DNA of 64,000 nt from Flavobacteriales bacterium. Its GTDB lineage: Bacteria > Bacteroidota > Bacteroidia > Flavobacteriales > JABDKJ01. The stretch lies in the NCBI GenBank assembly GCA_013002285.1, contig JABDKJ010000035.1, positions 22,603 through 86,602 of the forward strand, written 5' to 3'. Positions within the stretch are counted from its first letter, which is position 1. Every line of letters begins with the position of its first letter. The translations under genes were made by a program, and so were the position numbers. Below, in pieces: positions 1-7,759 of this stretch. Below the pieces are notes generated by a model. The model made no database searches. It was given only the letters and a program-made list of their open reading frames with translations, and was not told the origin of the DNA.

Positions 1-48
1 GGACCTTGTTCAATGGAATATTGTGAAGCATGCTCTTTTCTTCCTATT

Positions 49-1677
49 CTATTTTTGAAGGATCAACTTTTTTCTGATCATTCCTTGTTCTGTGGTTACT
101 CTCAAGTAATAAACTCCGGATGAATATTCACCAAGATCCAATTTTTTGTTCCCTGACCATGCATCAAACTTTACCACCTGACCCAAAGAATTCAGGATAA
201 GGATCTCCTGGATCAAAAGGTCTGTTTCAATATTCAAAAGACCATTGCTAGGGTTTGGAAATATGTTGAATTGAGATGCAAGGATCTCACTAACACTATT
301 GGGTTCCAAGCAATCTGGTATACCATTGTTGTTGTTATCTATGGTATCGTCAAAACCTGGACATTCATCTTCTGCATCACACACCGTGTCATTATCAGCA
401 TCCTGGAACACACCAACACATTGACAATCTGCATCTAAAGCATCTGCTTCAGTACAATCATCTCCATCATCGCAAGGGTCGCCCAAGGTACAATCTCCAT
501 TGGTCTCGTCTATCTCATCGCAAAGACCATCGTTGTCAGAATCTGGAGCAGGTGTTCCGATGCAATTACAGTCTGCATCAAAGACATCATCCAACGTACA
601 CACGTCACCATCATCGCAGGCTGCATTCAATTCACAATCTCCATTGGTTTCATCAATATCATCGCATATGCCATCACCATCACTATCAGGCAAGGGTATT
701 CCTATACAATTGCAATCCGCATCTAATACATCGTCTGAAGTACATAAGTCCCCATCATCACATACTGTTCCCGGAGGGTCTGCACAAGCTTGCTCGTAAT
801 GTCGCATTTGGCCGGCATTTGCATCCCACAAAACCATATCCAAAGCACCGTCATTGTCAATGTCACCTACATCTAATCGGAACACCGAAGGTGCTAAAGA
901 CATTTGAGGCACAAGGGAAGGTACTTGGGTAGAGAAAGTTGAGGCGGCTGTTTTTTCATGCCAATCAATTCCTGTAGCGCCAATAACAAAGGCATCTTCA
1001 TCACCATCCTCATCAATGTCAAAGAAATTTATATCACTCTCTGTTATTTGTGGAAATGCAACAAAGGGGTCGAAAATTGTTGTGGCATTGTCAAAGCTGG
1101 CTACCTGATTATATGCGCTCCATAACTTGGTGTCCTCATCATATACAAAGTTGCTGTTAACCATGTCCTGATCACCATCATCATCCATGTCTGTAAACTG
1201 TCCGTTTGTAATAGGTGAAGGCAAATTCAAGTTATCTGCCAATTGAGTATACATCTGGTTTCCGTCATTCGCAAAGAACAGAAGAGAGCCATCGTTATAG
1301 TATTTTTGAGAGAAGATCGCGATATCCGTGTCACCGTCATTATCGAAATCTGCAAATTCCATTCGCTTAAGATCACCCGTTTCTAAAAGTCCCGCAAAAG
1401 CTGGATCGGTAAGGATATTGTTTGCGGGGTCCTCTAATGTCACAGCACCAGTGCCATCGTTTGAATATAAACGAAGGTCGGAAAGGTCATTGCTATACAT
1501 GATAACCTCATCGAATCCATCACCATCTAGATCTTCAATATGAACATGAAGGTCGTCCGTAATGTCATCTAAAGGCGTGTCTGCCGGTGCAACTTCTACA
1601 AAGTTTGAAATTTGTCCAAATAGTGATGCTACAGCAGCAACTATCGAACCGCAAAGAAGAGATATTCGTTTGATCAT
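49..1677 (-). CDS. T9SS-sorted secreted protein with FG-GAP/VCBS-type repeats and Cys/Asp-rich tandem repeats
   Basis: A 542-residue protein with an N-terminal signal peptide (about residues 1-21, ending SLFGQ). Residues 45-300 carry five Asp-rich loops of the form DxDxDGxxD (for example DLDGDGFDE, DFDNDGDTD, DIDEDGDED, DIDNDGALD), typical of FG-GAP/VCBS calcium-binding beta-propeller blades. Residues 306-455 hold three copies of a 48-residue unit with CDDGDxC, DADCxC and DSDxDGxCD motifs. Residues 469-542 are a type IX secretion C-terminal sorting domain (FPNPSNG, then SSGVYYLRV and a basic end). It is probably exported by the Sec system and then through the T9SS to the cell surface or medium. 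The ligand or function is unknown. The gene stands alone; nothing upstream identifies a partner. Confidence 0.85.
   Translation of the reverse strand: MIKRISLLCGSIVAAVASLFGQISNFVEVAPADTPLDDITDDLHVHIEDLDGDGFDEVIMYSNDLSDLRLYSNDGTGAVTLEDPANNILTDPAFAGLLETGDLKRMEFADFDNDGDTDIAIFSQKYYNDGSLLFFANDGNQMYTQLADNLNLPSPITNGQFTDMDDDGDQDMVNSNFVYDEDTKLWSAYNQVASFDNATTIFDPFVAFPQITESDINFFDIDEDGDEDAFVIGATGIDWHEKTAASTFSTQVPSLVPQMSLAPSVFRLDVGDIDNDGALDMVLWDANAGQMRHYEQACADPPGTVCDDGDLCTSDDVLDADCNCIGIPLPDSDGDGICDDIDETNGDCELNAACDDGDVCTLDDVFDADCNCIGTPAPDSDNDGLCDEIDETNGDCTLGDPCDDGDDCTEADALDADCQCVGVFQDADNDTVCDAEDECPGFDDTIDNNNNGIPDCLEPNSVSEILASQFNIFPNPSNGLLNIETDLLIQEILILNSLGQVVKFDAWSGNKKLDLGEYSSGVYYLRVTTEQGMIRKKLILQK
313..762 (-). 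repeat. Three tandem copies of a 144-bp coding unit
   Basis: The coding sequence repeats with an exact period of 48 codons. Units begin at CDDGDLC, CDDGDVC and CDDGDDC (residues 306, 354 and 402). The last copy is shorter and diverges after DADCQC. Conserved Cys and Asp positions suggest small disulphide-stabilised, calcium-binding modules. Confidence 0.8.
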
Positions 1678-1767
1678 GGTTTAGCTTTGAAAGCATGAAA
1701 ATAAGAATAAATGTCAAAAAGTCACTCGAGCTCTTCCAAAAGAAGGTCTCGATACCAGTTTAACAGA

Positions 1768-1786
1768 ATGTTCTTTTGAAGAACAT
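1768..1786. other. Short perfect inverted repeat
   Basis: Arms of 8 bp (ATGTTCTT and AAGAACAT) surround a 3-base loop in the 196-bp gap between two minus-strand genes. There is no T-run after it on either strand, so it is not a convincing terminator. It could be an operator or an RNA hairpin. Confidence 0.35.
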
Positions 1787-1873
1787 GTCCATCTTTGTTT
1801 TTACTTCTGCGTAAAAAAGCCATTTGAGAATATACTGAGGTCAATACCTCACAATATTTCCTGTATTAATTGA

Positions 1874-2287
1874 CTAGGCAGTGATCAAAACCCCCTTTTT
1901 GTCGATGAAAGGGATCTCTGTGAAGAATTGTTCTTCTATGGTATTGGCCAAAAAGATGTATTTCTTATCATAGATCTGCCCGTCTTGGTAGTAGCTAAGC
2001 CAATATTGATTAGATAATTCCAAAACATCTTCTATGATCAATTCTACTTTGGTGTAGCTTCTTGCGGATATCTTTTCGTAAAAATATCGAAGAATAGAGG
2101 TTTCTACTTTTTTTCCGTCCTTCTTTCCGTATCCGCTAGATGAGATAAGAACGTTATTTAAGGGTTCGTCCTGACAATTGATCAGATAAACGAACCATTG
2201 GGCATTATTCACCTCATTGTATTCTTTGACAATGGCCATTGCCACATCCTCTACTTTAGGTCCGAATATTTTTTTTACTTCTCTCAC
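1874..2287 (-). CDS. Conserved hypothetical protein, 137 aa
   Basis: A soluble mixed alpha/beta protein without a signal peptide or membrane segment. The start is a GTG at 2285-2287; no ATG lies near the N terminus. It resembles small uncharacterised Bacteroidota proteins, as far as I can recall, but I cannot assign a domain. Visible features are a charged N-terminal helix (EVKKIFGPKVEDVAMAIV), a central YGKKDGKKVET turn and a hydrophobic C-terminal strand. It lies between a secreted protein and a serine hydrolase with 85 bp or more on each side, so it is probably its own transcription unit. Function unknown. Confidence 0.7.
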   Translation of the reverse strand: MREVKKIFGPKVEDVAMAIVKEYNEVNNAQWFVYLINCQDEPLNNVLISSSGYGKKDGKKVETSILRYFYEKISARSYTKVELIIEDVLELSNQYWLSYYQDGQIYDKKYIFLANTIEEQFFTEIPFIDKKGVLITA

Positions 2288-2372
2288 GTCCTTTTTCTAT
2301 ACAAAAGTTACGAAGATCATGCCAATGATGAAAGTATTTTAGGATAGGAATTGCTTAAAACCGTCTAAAATT

Positions 2373-3530
2373 CTAGCTTTCAGACAATTCCAGACCCATT
2401 TCCACGTATTTAATAAAGTCTAAACGCTCTTTATTATTGCCCAGATCTGGCCTACTTCTTCCTAATCTAACGATCACTATTTCTTTTTCGGGTAGCACTA
2501 TGACGTATTGCCCCAGCATCCCTCTCATAGAATAGGTCTTCAGATCTCCATGATCATATAACCACCACTGATAGCCATATGTTCGCGTATTTGCACCAGA
2601 TGTATCAGGTACGTTTATTGGTTTAATGCTATTCTGCACCCACTCTGAACTTACTACTTGTTCTTCTTTCCACATTCCATGGCAGAGGTAAAGCTCACCA
2701 AGTCTGGCGAAGTCCCTTGCTGTTGCATAAAAACAACAGGAAGCTTTTTCAAAACCGTCTTCATCGTCCAAATTCCAGAGTGCGTTGTGCTCTGCACCTA
2801 TCTTTTGCCAAACCATTTCTTGTGCATATTCGCTAATTGGCTTTCCAACTGCATTTTCGATCGCCTTGGCTAAGAGAAGTGTATTCCCCCCCTGATAAAG
2901 ATATTCCGATCCTGGTTCCTTGCTCAATGGATATTCCAACGTCTTTTCGAAAAGGTCGTCACCGTAGTAGGTCTTTGCTTGAAATCCAAATGGATCTGAA
3001 TAGCTCTCTCCAAAATCGATCCCCGATGTCATGGTGATCAGATGCTTGAGTTTGATATTTTCCTTATCACTACCTTTTAACTCGGAGATATACGCTGATA
3101 CTTTATCGTCCAGACTTTTGATCTTCCCCTGATCTATTGCTATCCCAGCCAATAGGCTCACAATAGACTTGGACATGGAAAATGAATTGGAGATGGTCCC
3201 TTCTTCATAGTCATCCCAATATTTCTCAGCAACGATCTTTCCTTTATGCACCACAACAAATGCCACAGATCCATATTTTTCGTGATAAGCGCTTTGTTCA
3301 TTTGACAGTTCTGAGAAATTGTCTGCATATGTCCATTCATCGTGAACTTTGTTTGCAATAGGTCGATTATGAAAGATCTCGTGCTCATCAATAGAAGGGC
3401 CCTTTTTTCCTTTTAGATATGTATTGGCCACACCTTTCAATACGTGTTCATTACCAGTAAGGTAAAGACCTAATATGGCCAAAAGAAGCAGGGCCAAAAT
3501 TGAAATTACTATGCACTTCAAGATCTTCAT
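2373..3530 (-). CDS. Serine hydrolase of the beta-lactamase (class C / EstB / NylB) family
   Basis: A 385-residue protein with an N-terminal hydrophobic segment (residues 5-24) that is an uncleaved anchor or signal peptide. The active-site SxxK motif is S118-M-S-K121, followed by a Tyr-containing loop near YQGGN and the YGYQWWLYD segment often seen in the 6-aminohexanoate-dimer hydrolase and esterase branch. Such enzymes hydrolyse esters or amides, or act as D-Ala peptidases; the substrate here cannot be told. The start ATG overlaps the stop of lipB by 4 bp (ATGA arrangement), so the two are translationally coupled although functionally unrelated. It is probably periplasmic or membrane-tethered. 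Confidence 0.85.
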   Translation of the reverse strand: MKILKCIVISILALLLLAILGLYLTGNEHVLKGVANTYLKGKKGPSIDEHEIFHNRPIANKVHDEWTYADNFSELSNEQSAYHEKYGSVAFVVVHKGKIVAEKYWDDYEEGTISNSFSMSKSIVSLLAGIAIDQGKIKSLDDKVSAYISELKGSDKENIKLKHLITMTSGIDFGESYSDPFGFQAKTYYGDDLFEKTLEYPLSKEPGSEYLYQGGNTLLLAKAIENAVGKPISEYAQEMVWQKIGAEHNALWNLDDEDGFEKASCCFYATARDFARLGELYLCHGMWKEEQVVSSEWVQNSIKPINVPDTSGANTRTYGYQWWLYDHGDLKTYSMRGMLGQYVIVLPEKEIVIVRLGRSRPDLGNNKERLDFIKYVEMGLELSES

Positions 3531-4228
3531 TTTTCTACAATATCAAAGTCAAATACATTGGACAGATTCAGTTTCAAGACATTCTTCACCTCTTCAATGT
3601 CCACTTCCCTTCCTAATTCTTTCGCCAAAGAAGTTACTGCTTTGTCTGAAATGCCACAAGGAAATATTCGTTCGAAATAAGTGAGGTCTGTATTCACATT
3701 AAATGCAAAACCGTGCAATGTCACCCATCTGCTTACACGAACTCCAATAGCCGATATTTTGCGAGCCTTTGTTGGGTCATCTGGATTTAACCAAACGCCA
3801 GTAAAACCAGGGTATCTGCCACCTTCTATCTGATACTCGGCTAATGTAAGAATGATGGCTTCTTCGAGTCCCCGCAGATATTGATGCAGGTCTGTTGTGA
3901 ACTGCTCCAGGTCGATTATAGGATATCCCACTATCTGTCCCGGACCGTGATAAGTAATATCCCCACCCCTATTGATGTGGTAATACTTTGCACCAATGGA
4001 ATCCAGCATTGTAAGGGGCATTTTAAGGTTTTCAAAGTCCCCACTTTTGCCAAGCGTGAATACATGAGGGTGTTCGCAAAAGAGCAAATGGTTCTCTATT
4101 GGAAAGTTCGTTTCTTCTTTTCTGTTCTTTATCTTAAGCTGAAGAGCTTTATCGTGGATCTCTTCTTGAAGCTCCCAACATTCCTTATAGTCTATTAGAC
4201 CAAGATCTTGAAAGTGGGTTTTTGGCAT
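3527..4228 (-). CDS. lipB: Lipoyl(octanoyl) transferase LipB
   Basis: Transfers octanoyl from acyl carrier protein to lipoyl domains, the first step in making lipoate for the 2-oxoacid dehydrogenases; one of those, sucAB, is in this window. The 233-residue protein has the family's HPHVFTLGKSG and RGGDITYHGPGQ motifs (residues 53-98). The catalytic pair is K157 (in RKISAIG) and C191 (in FPCGISD), with the usual 34-residue spacing. It starts immediately after the isomerase gene's stop and overlaps the serine hydrolase by 4 bp, so three genes form one minus-strand unit. No lipA is nearby. Confidence 0.95.
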   Translation of the reverse strand: MPKTHFQDLGLIDYKECWELQEEIHDKALQLKIKNRKEETNFPIENHLLFCEHPHVFTLGKSGDFENLKMPLTMLDSIGAKYYHINRGGDITYHGPGQIVGYPIIDLEQFTTDLHQYLRGLEEAIILTLAEYQIEGGRYPGFTGVWLNPDDPTKARKISAIGVRVSRWVTLHGFAFNVNTDLTYFERIFPCGISDKAVTSLAKELGREVDIEEVKNVLKLNLSNVFDFDIVEK

Positions 4229-5218
4229 TTAGTCTTCGTGTTTTGCCAGCTCAGATTTTAGCTTGTCAATGACATTGACCTCTACAGGGTCTACCTGATT
4301 CTCTTGTGAAAGAAAGTAAGATAACCAATCTCCGAAATGGATGAGGTAATATGCCATGTGCAATTGCGTGTCTCCTTTTGCTTCAACTTCAAATACTTTG
4401 TCTGTGTATTCAGAAAAGATCTCTTTGGCAAGGTCCATTCTGATCTTTGTTCGACCATGCATGTCTGCGGTTTTGAACATGATCACAGAAAAGATATTGG
4501 AGGCTCCTGCCCAACCCACAAGTTCGTTGTGGTTCATTTCTGGAAATACATGATGCCAGCATAGCATCTTAGAATTCTCATTGATCTGTTGTCTCAATCG
4601 AATCGCTACACCTTCATATTTGGCATCTGCATAAATGATCGGAACTGAACCTTTCAATTTAGAGGCAAGCTCTTTGGCTTGAGCGGTGATCTCTTCCTGA
4701 TGTTCCTGTAAATAATGAGCAACAGTTTCTATCTGTTGAATGAAAAAACCTTTTATCAATACGTACTTATAAAGGATATAGAATATGGCAACAGAACTAA
4801 GTCCAAAGGCAGATCTCGGAGGATAGCCACTAGGAATAATAATATGGTTCAGTTCTTTTTCTTCTGCAATGCGCTGAAGAAAACCACCGCTCGTAAGCAC
4901 AGCTACTTCTGCCCCAGAGCTTATTGCCTGACCAATGGCGTTGATAGTTTCTTCCGTGTTACCAGAATACGAACAAGCAAGGAAAAGTGTGCGCTTATTA
5001 ACGAATGCAGGTATGTTGTAATCGTTATAGACTTGAATAGGTATGTCACAAGATCCAGCTAAAATATCTGAGACGATCGTTCCTCCTATTCCTGAGCCTC
5101 CCAGTCCGGCAATGACAATGTTCCTTATCTGTTTTCTATGAGGCTTAAAACGTATACTTGCCCCTAGTTCCAAAGAGTCTAAAAGATGCTTTGGAAATTC
5201 TTGTATTAGTTCTTTCAT
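4229..5218 (-). CDS. Bifunctional phosphoglucose/phosphomannose isomerase
   Basis: Interconverts fructose-6-phosphate with glucose-6-phosphate and mannose-6-phosphate. The sequence has two SIS domains. The first carries GLGGSGIGG and the CSYSGNTEETI sugar-phosphate loop, and the C-terminal half has EMNHNELVGW, which contains the catalytic His/Glu region of the PGI/PMI family. The reading frame extends upstream to 5281, but the Met at 5218 (MKELIQEFPKH) matches the normal N terminus and leaves room for the divergent lysS promoter. It is the first gene of the unit with lipB (0 bp gap) and the serine hydrolase. Confidence 0.9.
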   Translation of the reverse strand: MKELIQEFPKHLLDSLELGASIRFKPHRKQIRNIVIAGLGGSGIGGTIVSDILAGSCDIPIQVYNDYNIPAFVNKRTLFLACSYSGNTEETINAIGQAISSGAEVAVLTSGGFLQRIAEEKELNHIIIPSGYPPRSAFGLSSVAIFYILYKYVLIKGFFIQQIETVAHYLQEHQEEITAQAKELASKLKGSVPIIYADAKYEGVAIRLRQQINENSKMLCWHHVFPEMNHNELVGWAGASNIFSVIMFKTADMHGRTKIRMDLAKEIFSEYTDKVFEVEAKGDTQLHMAYYLIHFGDWLSYFLSQENQVDPVEVNVIDKLKSELAKHED

Positions 5219-5289
5219 GACGTGTTCCCGAAGGGGTAAAGTTAAATAAAGAATAGCTTTGGCAAAACTATTTCTAAGCACTTAATATA

Positions 5290-5297
5290 TATCTTTG
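5290..5297 (+). promoter_or_regulatory. -7 promoter box for lysS
   Basis: TATCTTTG matches the Bacteroidota sigma-A -7 consensus TAnnTTTG exactly. It would start transcription near 5302, giving a leader of about 20 nt. A well-spaced -33 TTG is not obvious. Confidence 0.5.
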
Positions 5298-5322
5298 ACG
5301 ACTAATTTTTTAATGATCACAA

Positions 5323-7026
5323 ATGGTTCTGTCTGAACAAGAAATAGTTAGAAGAGAGGCTCTAAAAAAACTCGGAGATCTGGGAATAAATGCCTACCCG
5401 GCAGATAACGTGGAGATCAGCCATAAGTGTGCTGATGTTAGTGACAAGTTTCGGGATGGTAGTCCAGTAAAAATGGCTGGCAGGATCATGTCCAGAAGGA
5501 TCATGGGTAAAGCCTCTTTTGCAGAACTCATGGATGAAAGTGGTCGATTACAGATCTATTTCAATAGAGATGAAATTTGCCCAGGAGAAGATAAGACCCA
5601 ATACAACGAAGTTTTCAAAAAACTTCTGGATATAGGAGATTTCATCAGTTTAGAAGGTACACAATTCAAAACTCAAGTTGGCGAGATCTCAGTATTGGTG
5701 AAGTCTTTCAACGTGATCAGCAAAAGTTTGCGACCCTTACCGATCGTTAAGACAGATGCTGAAGGAAATGTACACGATGCGTTTAGCGATCCTGAATTGA
5801 GATACAGACAGCGCTATGTAGACTTGTTGGTGAACGAAGAAGTGAAGGACACCTTCATTGCACGAACCAAGGTCTTCAATAGCTTCAGAGACTTATTCAA
5901 TTCCAAAGGCTATTTAGAAGTAGACACGCCCGTGCTTCAACCCATTCCTGGTGGTGCAGCAGCAAGGCCATTTGTAACTCATCACAATGCGTTAGATATT
6001 CCACTTTATTTAAGGATCGCCAATGAGCTTTATTTAAAAAGATTGATCGTTGGTGGTTTTGAGGGGGTTTATGAATTCTCCAGGAATTTTAGGAACGAAG
6101 GAATGGATCGGACCCACAATCCTGAGTTTACCGTTATGGAGATCTATGTAGCCTACAAAGACTACAACTGGATGATGGATTTTACCGAAGAGATGATCGA
6201 AAAGGCTTGTTTGGATGTTCATGGACATACCAAAGTGACAGTGGGTGATAATGAGATCGACTTTAAACGCCCCTACAAAAGAATAAGTATGACCGATGCT
6301 ATTATTGAACATACCGGATTTGATATTAGTGGGAAGAACGTTGAAGAACTAATGGCCTGGTGCAGATCGAACGATATAGAAGTCGATGATACGATGGGGA
6401 AAGGGAAATTGATCGATGAGATCTTCGGAGAGAAATGCGAAGGCAATTACATTCAGCCTACTTTCATTACAGATTATCCTAAAGAAATGTCTCCTCTTTG
6501 TAAGAAACATAGAGAAGATCCAGAGCTTACAGAACGCTTCGAATTGATGGTGAATGGTAAAGAACTTGCCAATGCATATTCAGAATTGAATGACCCTATC
6601 GATCAACGTGCGCGTTTTGAAGAGCAATTGAAGCTTTCAGAAAAGGGTGATGACGAAGCAATGTTCATTGACCAAGATTTCTTAAGGGCCTTGGAATATG
6701 GAATGCCGCCTACCTCAGGAATGGGAATAGGAATGGACCGATTGGTCATGTTATTGACGAATAATAGTTCTATTCAGGAGGTACTCTTGTTCCCTCAAAT
6801 GAAACCAGAGAAATTTGAAAGTGCTGTAAATGCAGACGACCTTATTAAGATGGGAATTCCTGAAAATTGGGCAGAACACGTGATAGGAGCTGGATTCAAT
6901 TCAATATCAAATTTAAAAGAAACGAAAGCCACTGTCATTCATCAAAAACTGAACGGGTATCGAAAGAAGAATAAATTGGAGATCCCTGCCTTGCAAATTG
7001 ATGAGATCGAAAACTGGTTGGCTTAG
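5323..7026 (+). CDS. lysS: Lysyl-tRNA synthetase (class II)
   Basis: Charges tRNA-Lys with lysine in the cytoplasm. Residues 1-150 form the OB-fold anticodon-binding domain. The class II catalytic core follows, with motif 2 at RNEGMDRTHNPEFT and motif 3 at GMGIGMDRLVMLL. At 567 residues it is longer than the roughly 500-residue E. coli enzyme. The last 65 residues (MKPEKFESAV to the end) form a helical extension that, from memory, many Bacteroidota lysyl-tRNA synthetases share. It is monocistronic, with its own -7 box upstream. Its TAG stop shares four bases with the TAA stop of the convergent gene. Confidence 0.97.
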   Translation: MVLSEQEIVRREALKKLGDLGINAYPADNVEISHKCADVSDKFRDGSPVKMAGRIMSRRIMGKASFAELMDESGRLQIYFNRDEICPGEDKTQYNEVFKKLLDIGDFISLEGTQFKTQVGEISVLVKSFNVISKSLRPLPIVKTDAEGNVHDAFSDPELRYRQRYVDLLVNEEVKDTFIARTKVFNSFRDLFNSKGYLEVDTPVLQPIPGGAAARPFVTHHNALDIPLYLRIANELYLKRLIVGGFEGVYEFSRNFRNEGMDRTHNPEFTVMEIYVAYKDYNWMMDFTEEMIEKACLDVHGHTKVTVGDNEIDFKRPYKRISMTDAIIEHTGFDISGKNVEELMAWCRSNDIEVDDTMGKGKLIDEIFGEKCEGNYIQPTFITDYPKEMSPLCKKHREDPELTERFELMVNGKELANAYSELNDPIDQRARFEEQLKLSEKGDDEAMFIDQDFLRALEYGMPPTSGMGIGMDRLVMLLTNNSSIQEVLLFPQMKPEKFESAVNADDLIKMGIPENWAEHVIGAGFNSISNLKETKATVIHQKLNGYRKKNKLEIPALQIDEIENWLA

Positions 7027-7742
7027 AGCTTTGCGAAAGGAATTCTTGTAACATCATCCGGTCCGGAAACGACAGCTACATAATAGCCTTTTTCCAAAGA
7101 AATACTATTGATCATATTCAATCCAGACCTAAGGAATTCTTCAATTACCAAAGTACCATTTAGGTCATAGATCTCTATCATGGAATTTATATCCACCTCT
7201 TTATTGTAGTGGATATTGATGATCTCATTCGCAGGGTTTGGGAAAAGAACGATCTTATTTGCTTGGTCCGGGTCATATGGCAGGTCAAAGAAAGGAGCTC
7301 TGAATTGCTTAATTTCAGAATATGGCCCCCAAGTCAAAGGGTCCAATTTACAGGCACACCTTACCTGCCATTCATACATTGCCCCACTGGTCATTCCCTG
7401 ATATGAAACGAATACCCTTTTTGGTTCATATCCTTCTACCAATTTGTAGGCTATCGTTCCGCCTACGACCCCACCACGAACTTGACATGAAAAAGTCACT
7501 GGGACTATGTCCCATCTTAACATCATCCCATTATCATACTCGATCTCATAGAGACCTGTTGGCGCCACCAAACTTTGAGGCAAACATGATGCTGGTTCGC
7601 TATGTTGCAAACCTTCTCCATGACCAACAAATTCATGCTCGTCCTGAGGTGTTTGTCCTGCAGAACAAAAGGAGATCAAGACAAATAAAAATGCTAATCT
7701 TATTGGGTATTGAAAAACCACGATCATTTGTACGTAGATCAT
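7023..7742 (-). CDS. T9SS-sorted secreted protein, fibronectin type III-like
   Basis: A 239-residue protein with a signal peptide (hydrophobic LAFLFVLISF, likely cleavage after CSAG). The middle (about residues 55-150) has beta-sandwich spacing with VSYQGMTSGAMYEWQVRCAC, typical of a fibronectin type III domain. A type IX C-terminal sorting domain begins at IVLFPNPANE and ends in a basic strand. Met6 (7727) is an equally good start and gives a more normal signal peptide. It is the last gene downstream of the S9 peptidase on the minus strand and converges on lysS with overlapping stop codons. Role unknown; probably a surface or secreted protein. Confidence 0.8.
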   Translation of the reverse strand: MIYVQMIVVFQYPIRLAFLFVLISFCSAGQTPQDEHEFVGHGEGLQHSEPASCLPQSLVAPTGLYEIEYDNGMMLRWDIVPVTFSCQVRGGVVGGTIAYKLVEGYEPKRVFVSYQGMTSGAMYEWQVRCACKLDPLTWGPYSEIKQFRAPFFDLPYDPDQANKIVLFPNPANEIINIHYNKEVDINSMIEIYDLNGTLVIEEFLRSGLNMINSISLEKGYYVAVVSGPDDVTRIPFAKL

Positions 7743-7759
7743 GGCCTATAGGTTCTGCC

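Noticed and set aside
500..932. Long plus-strand open frames rich in Ser, Pro and His
   Set aside because: They are antisense shadows of the T9SS cargo gene's Asp/Cys repeats and have no start context or homology.
1681..1763. Plus-strand TAGCTTTG box followed by a 22-codon ATG frame
   Set aside because: The box matches TAnnTTTG but the peptide has no recognisable features and the box probably occurs by chance in the start region of a minus-strand gene.
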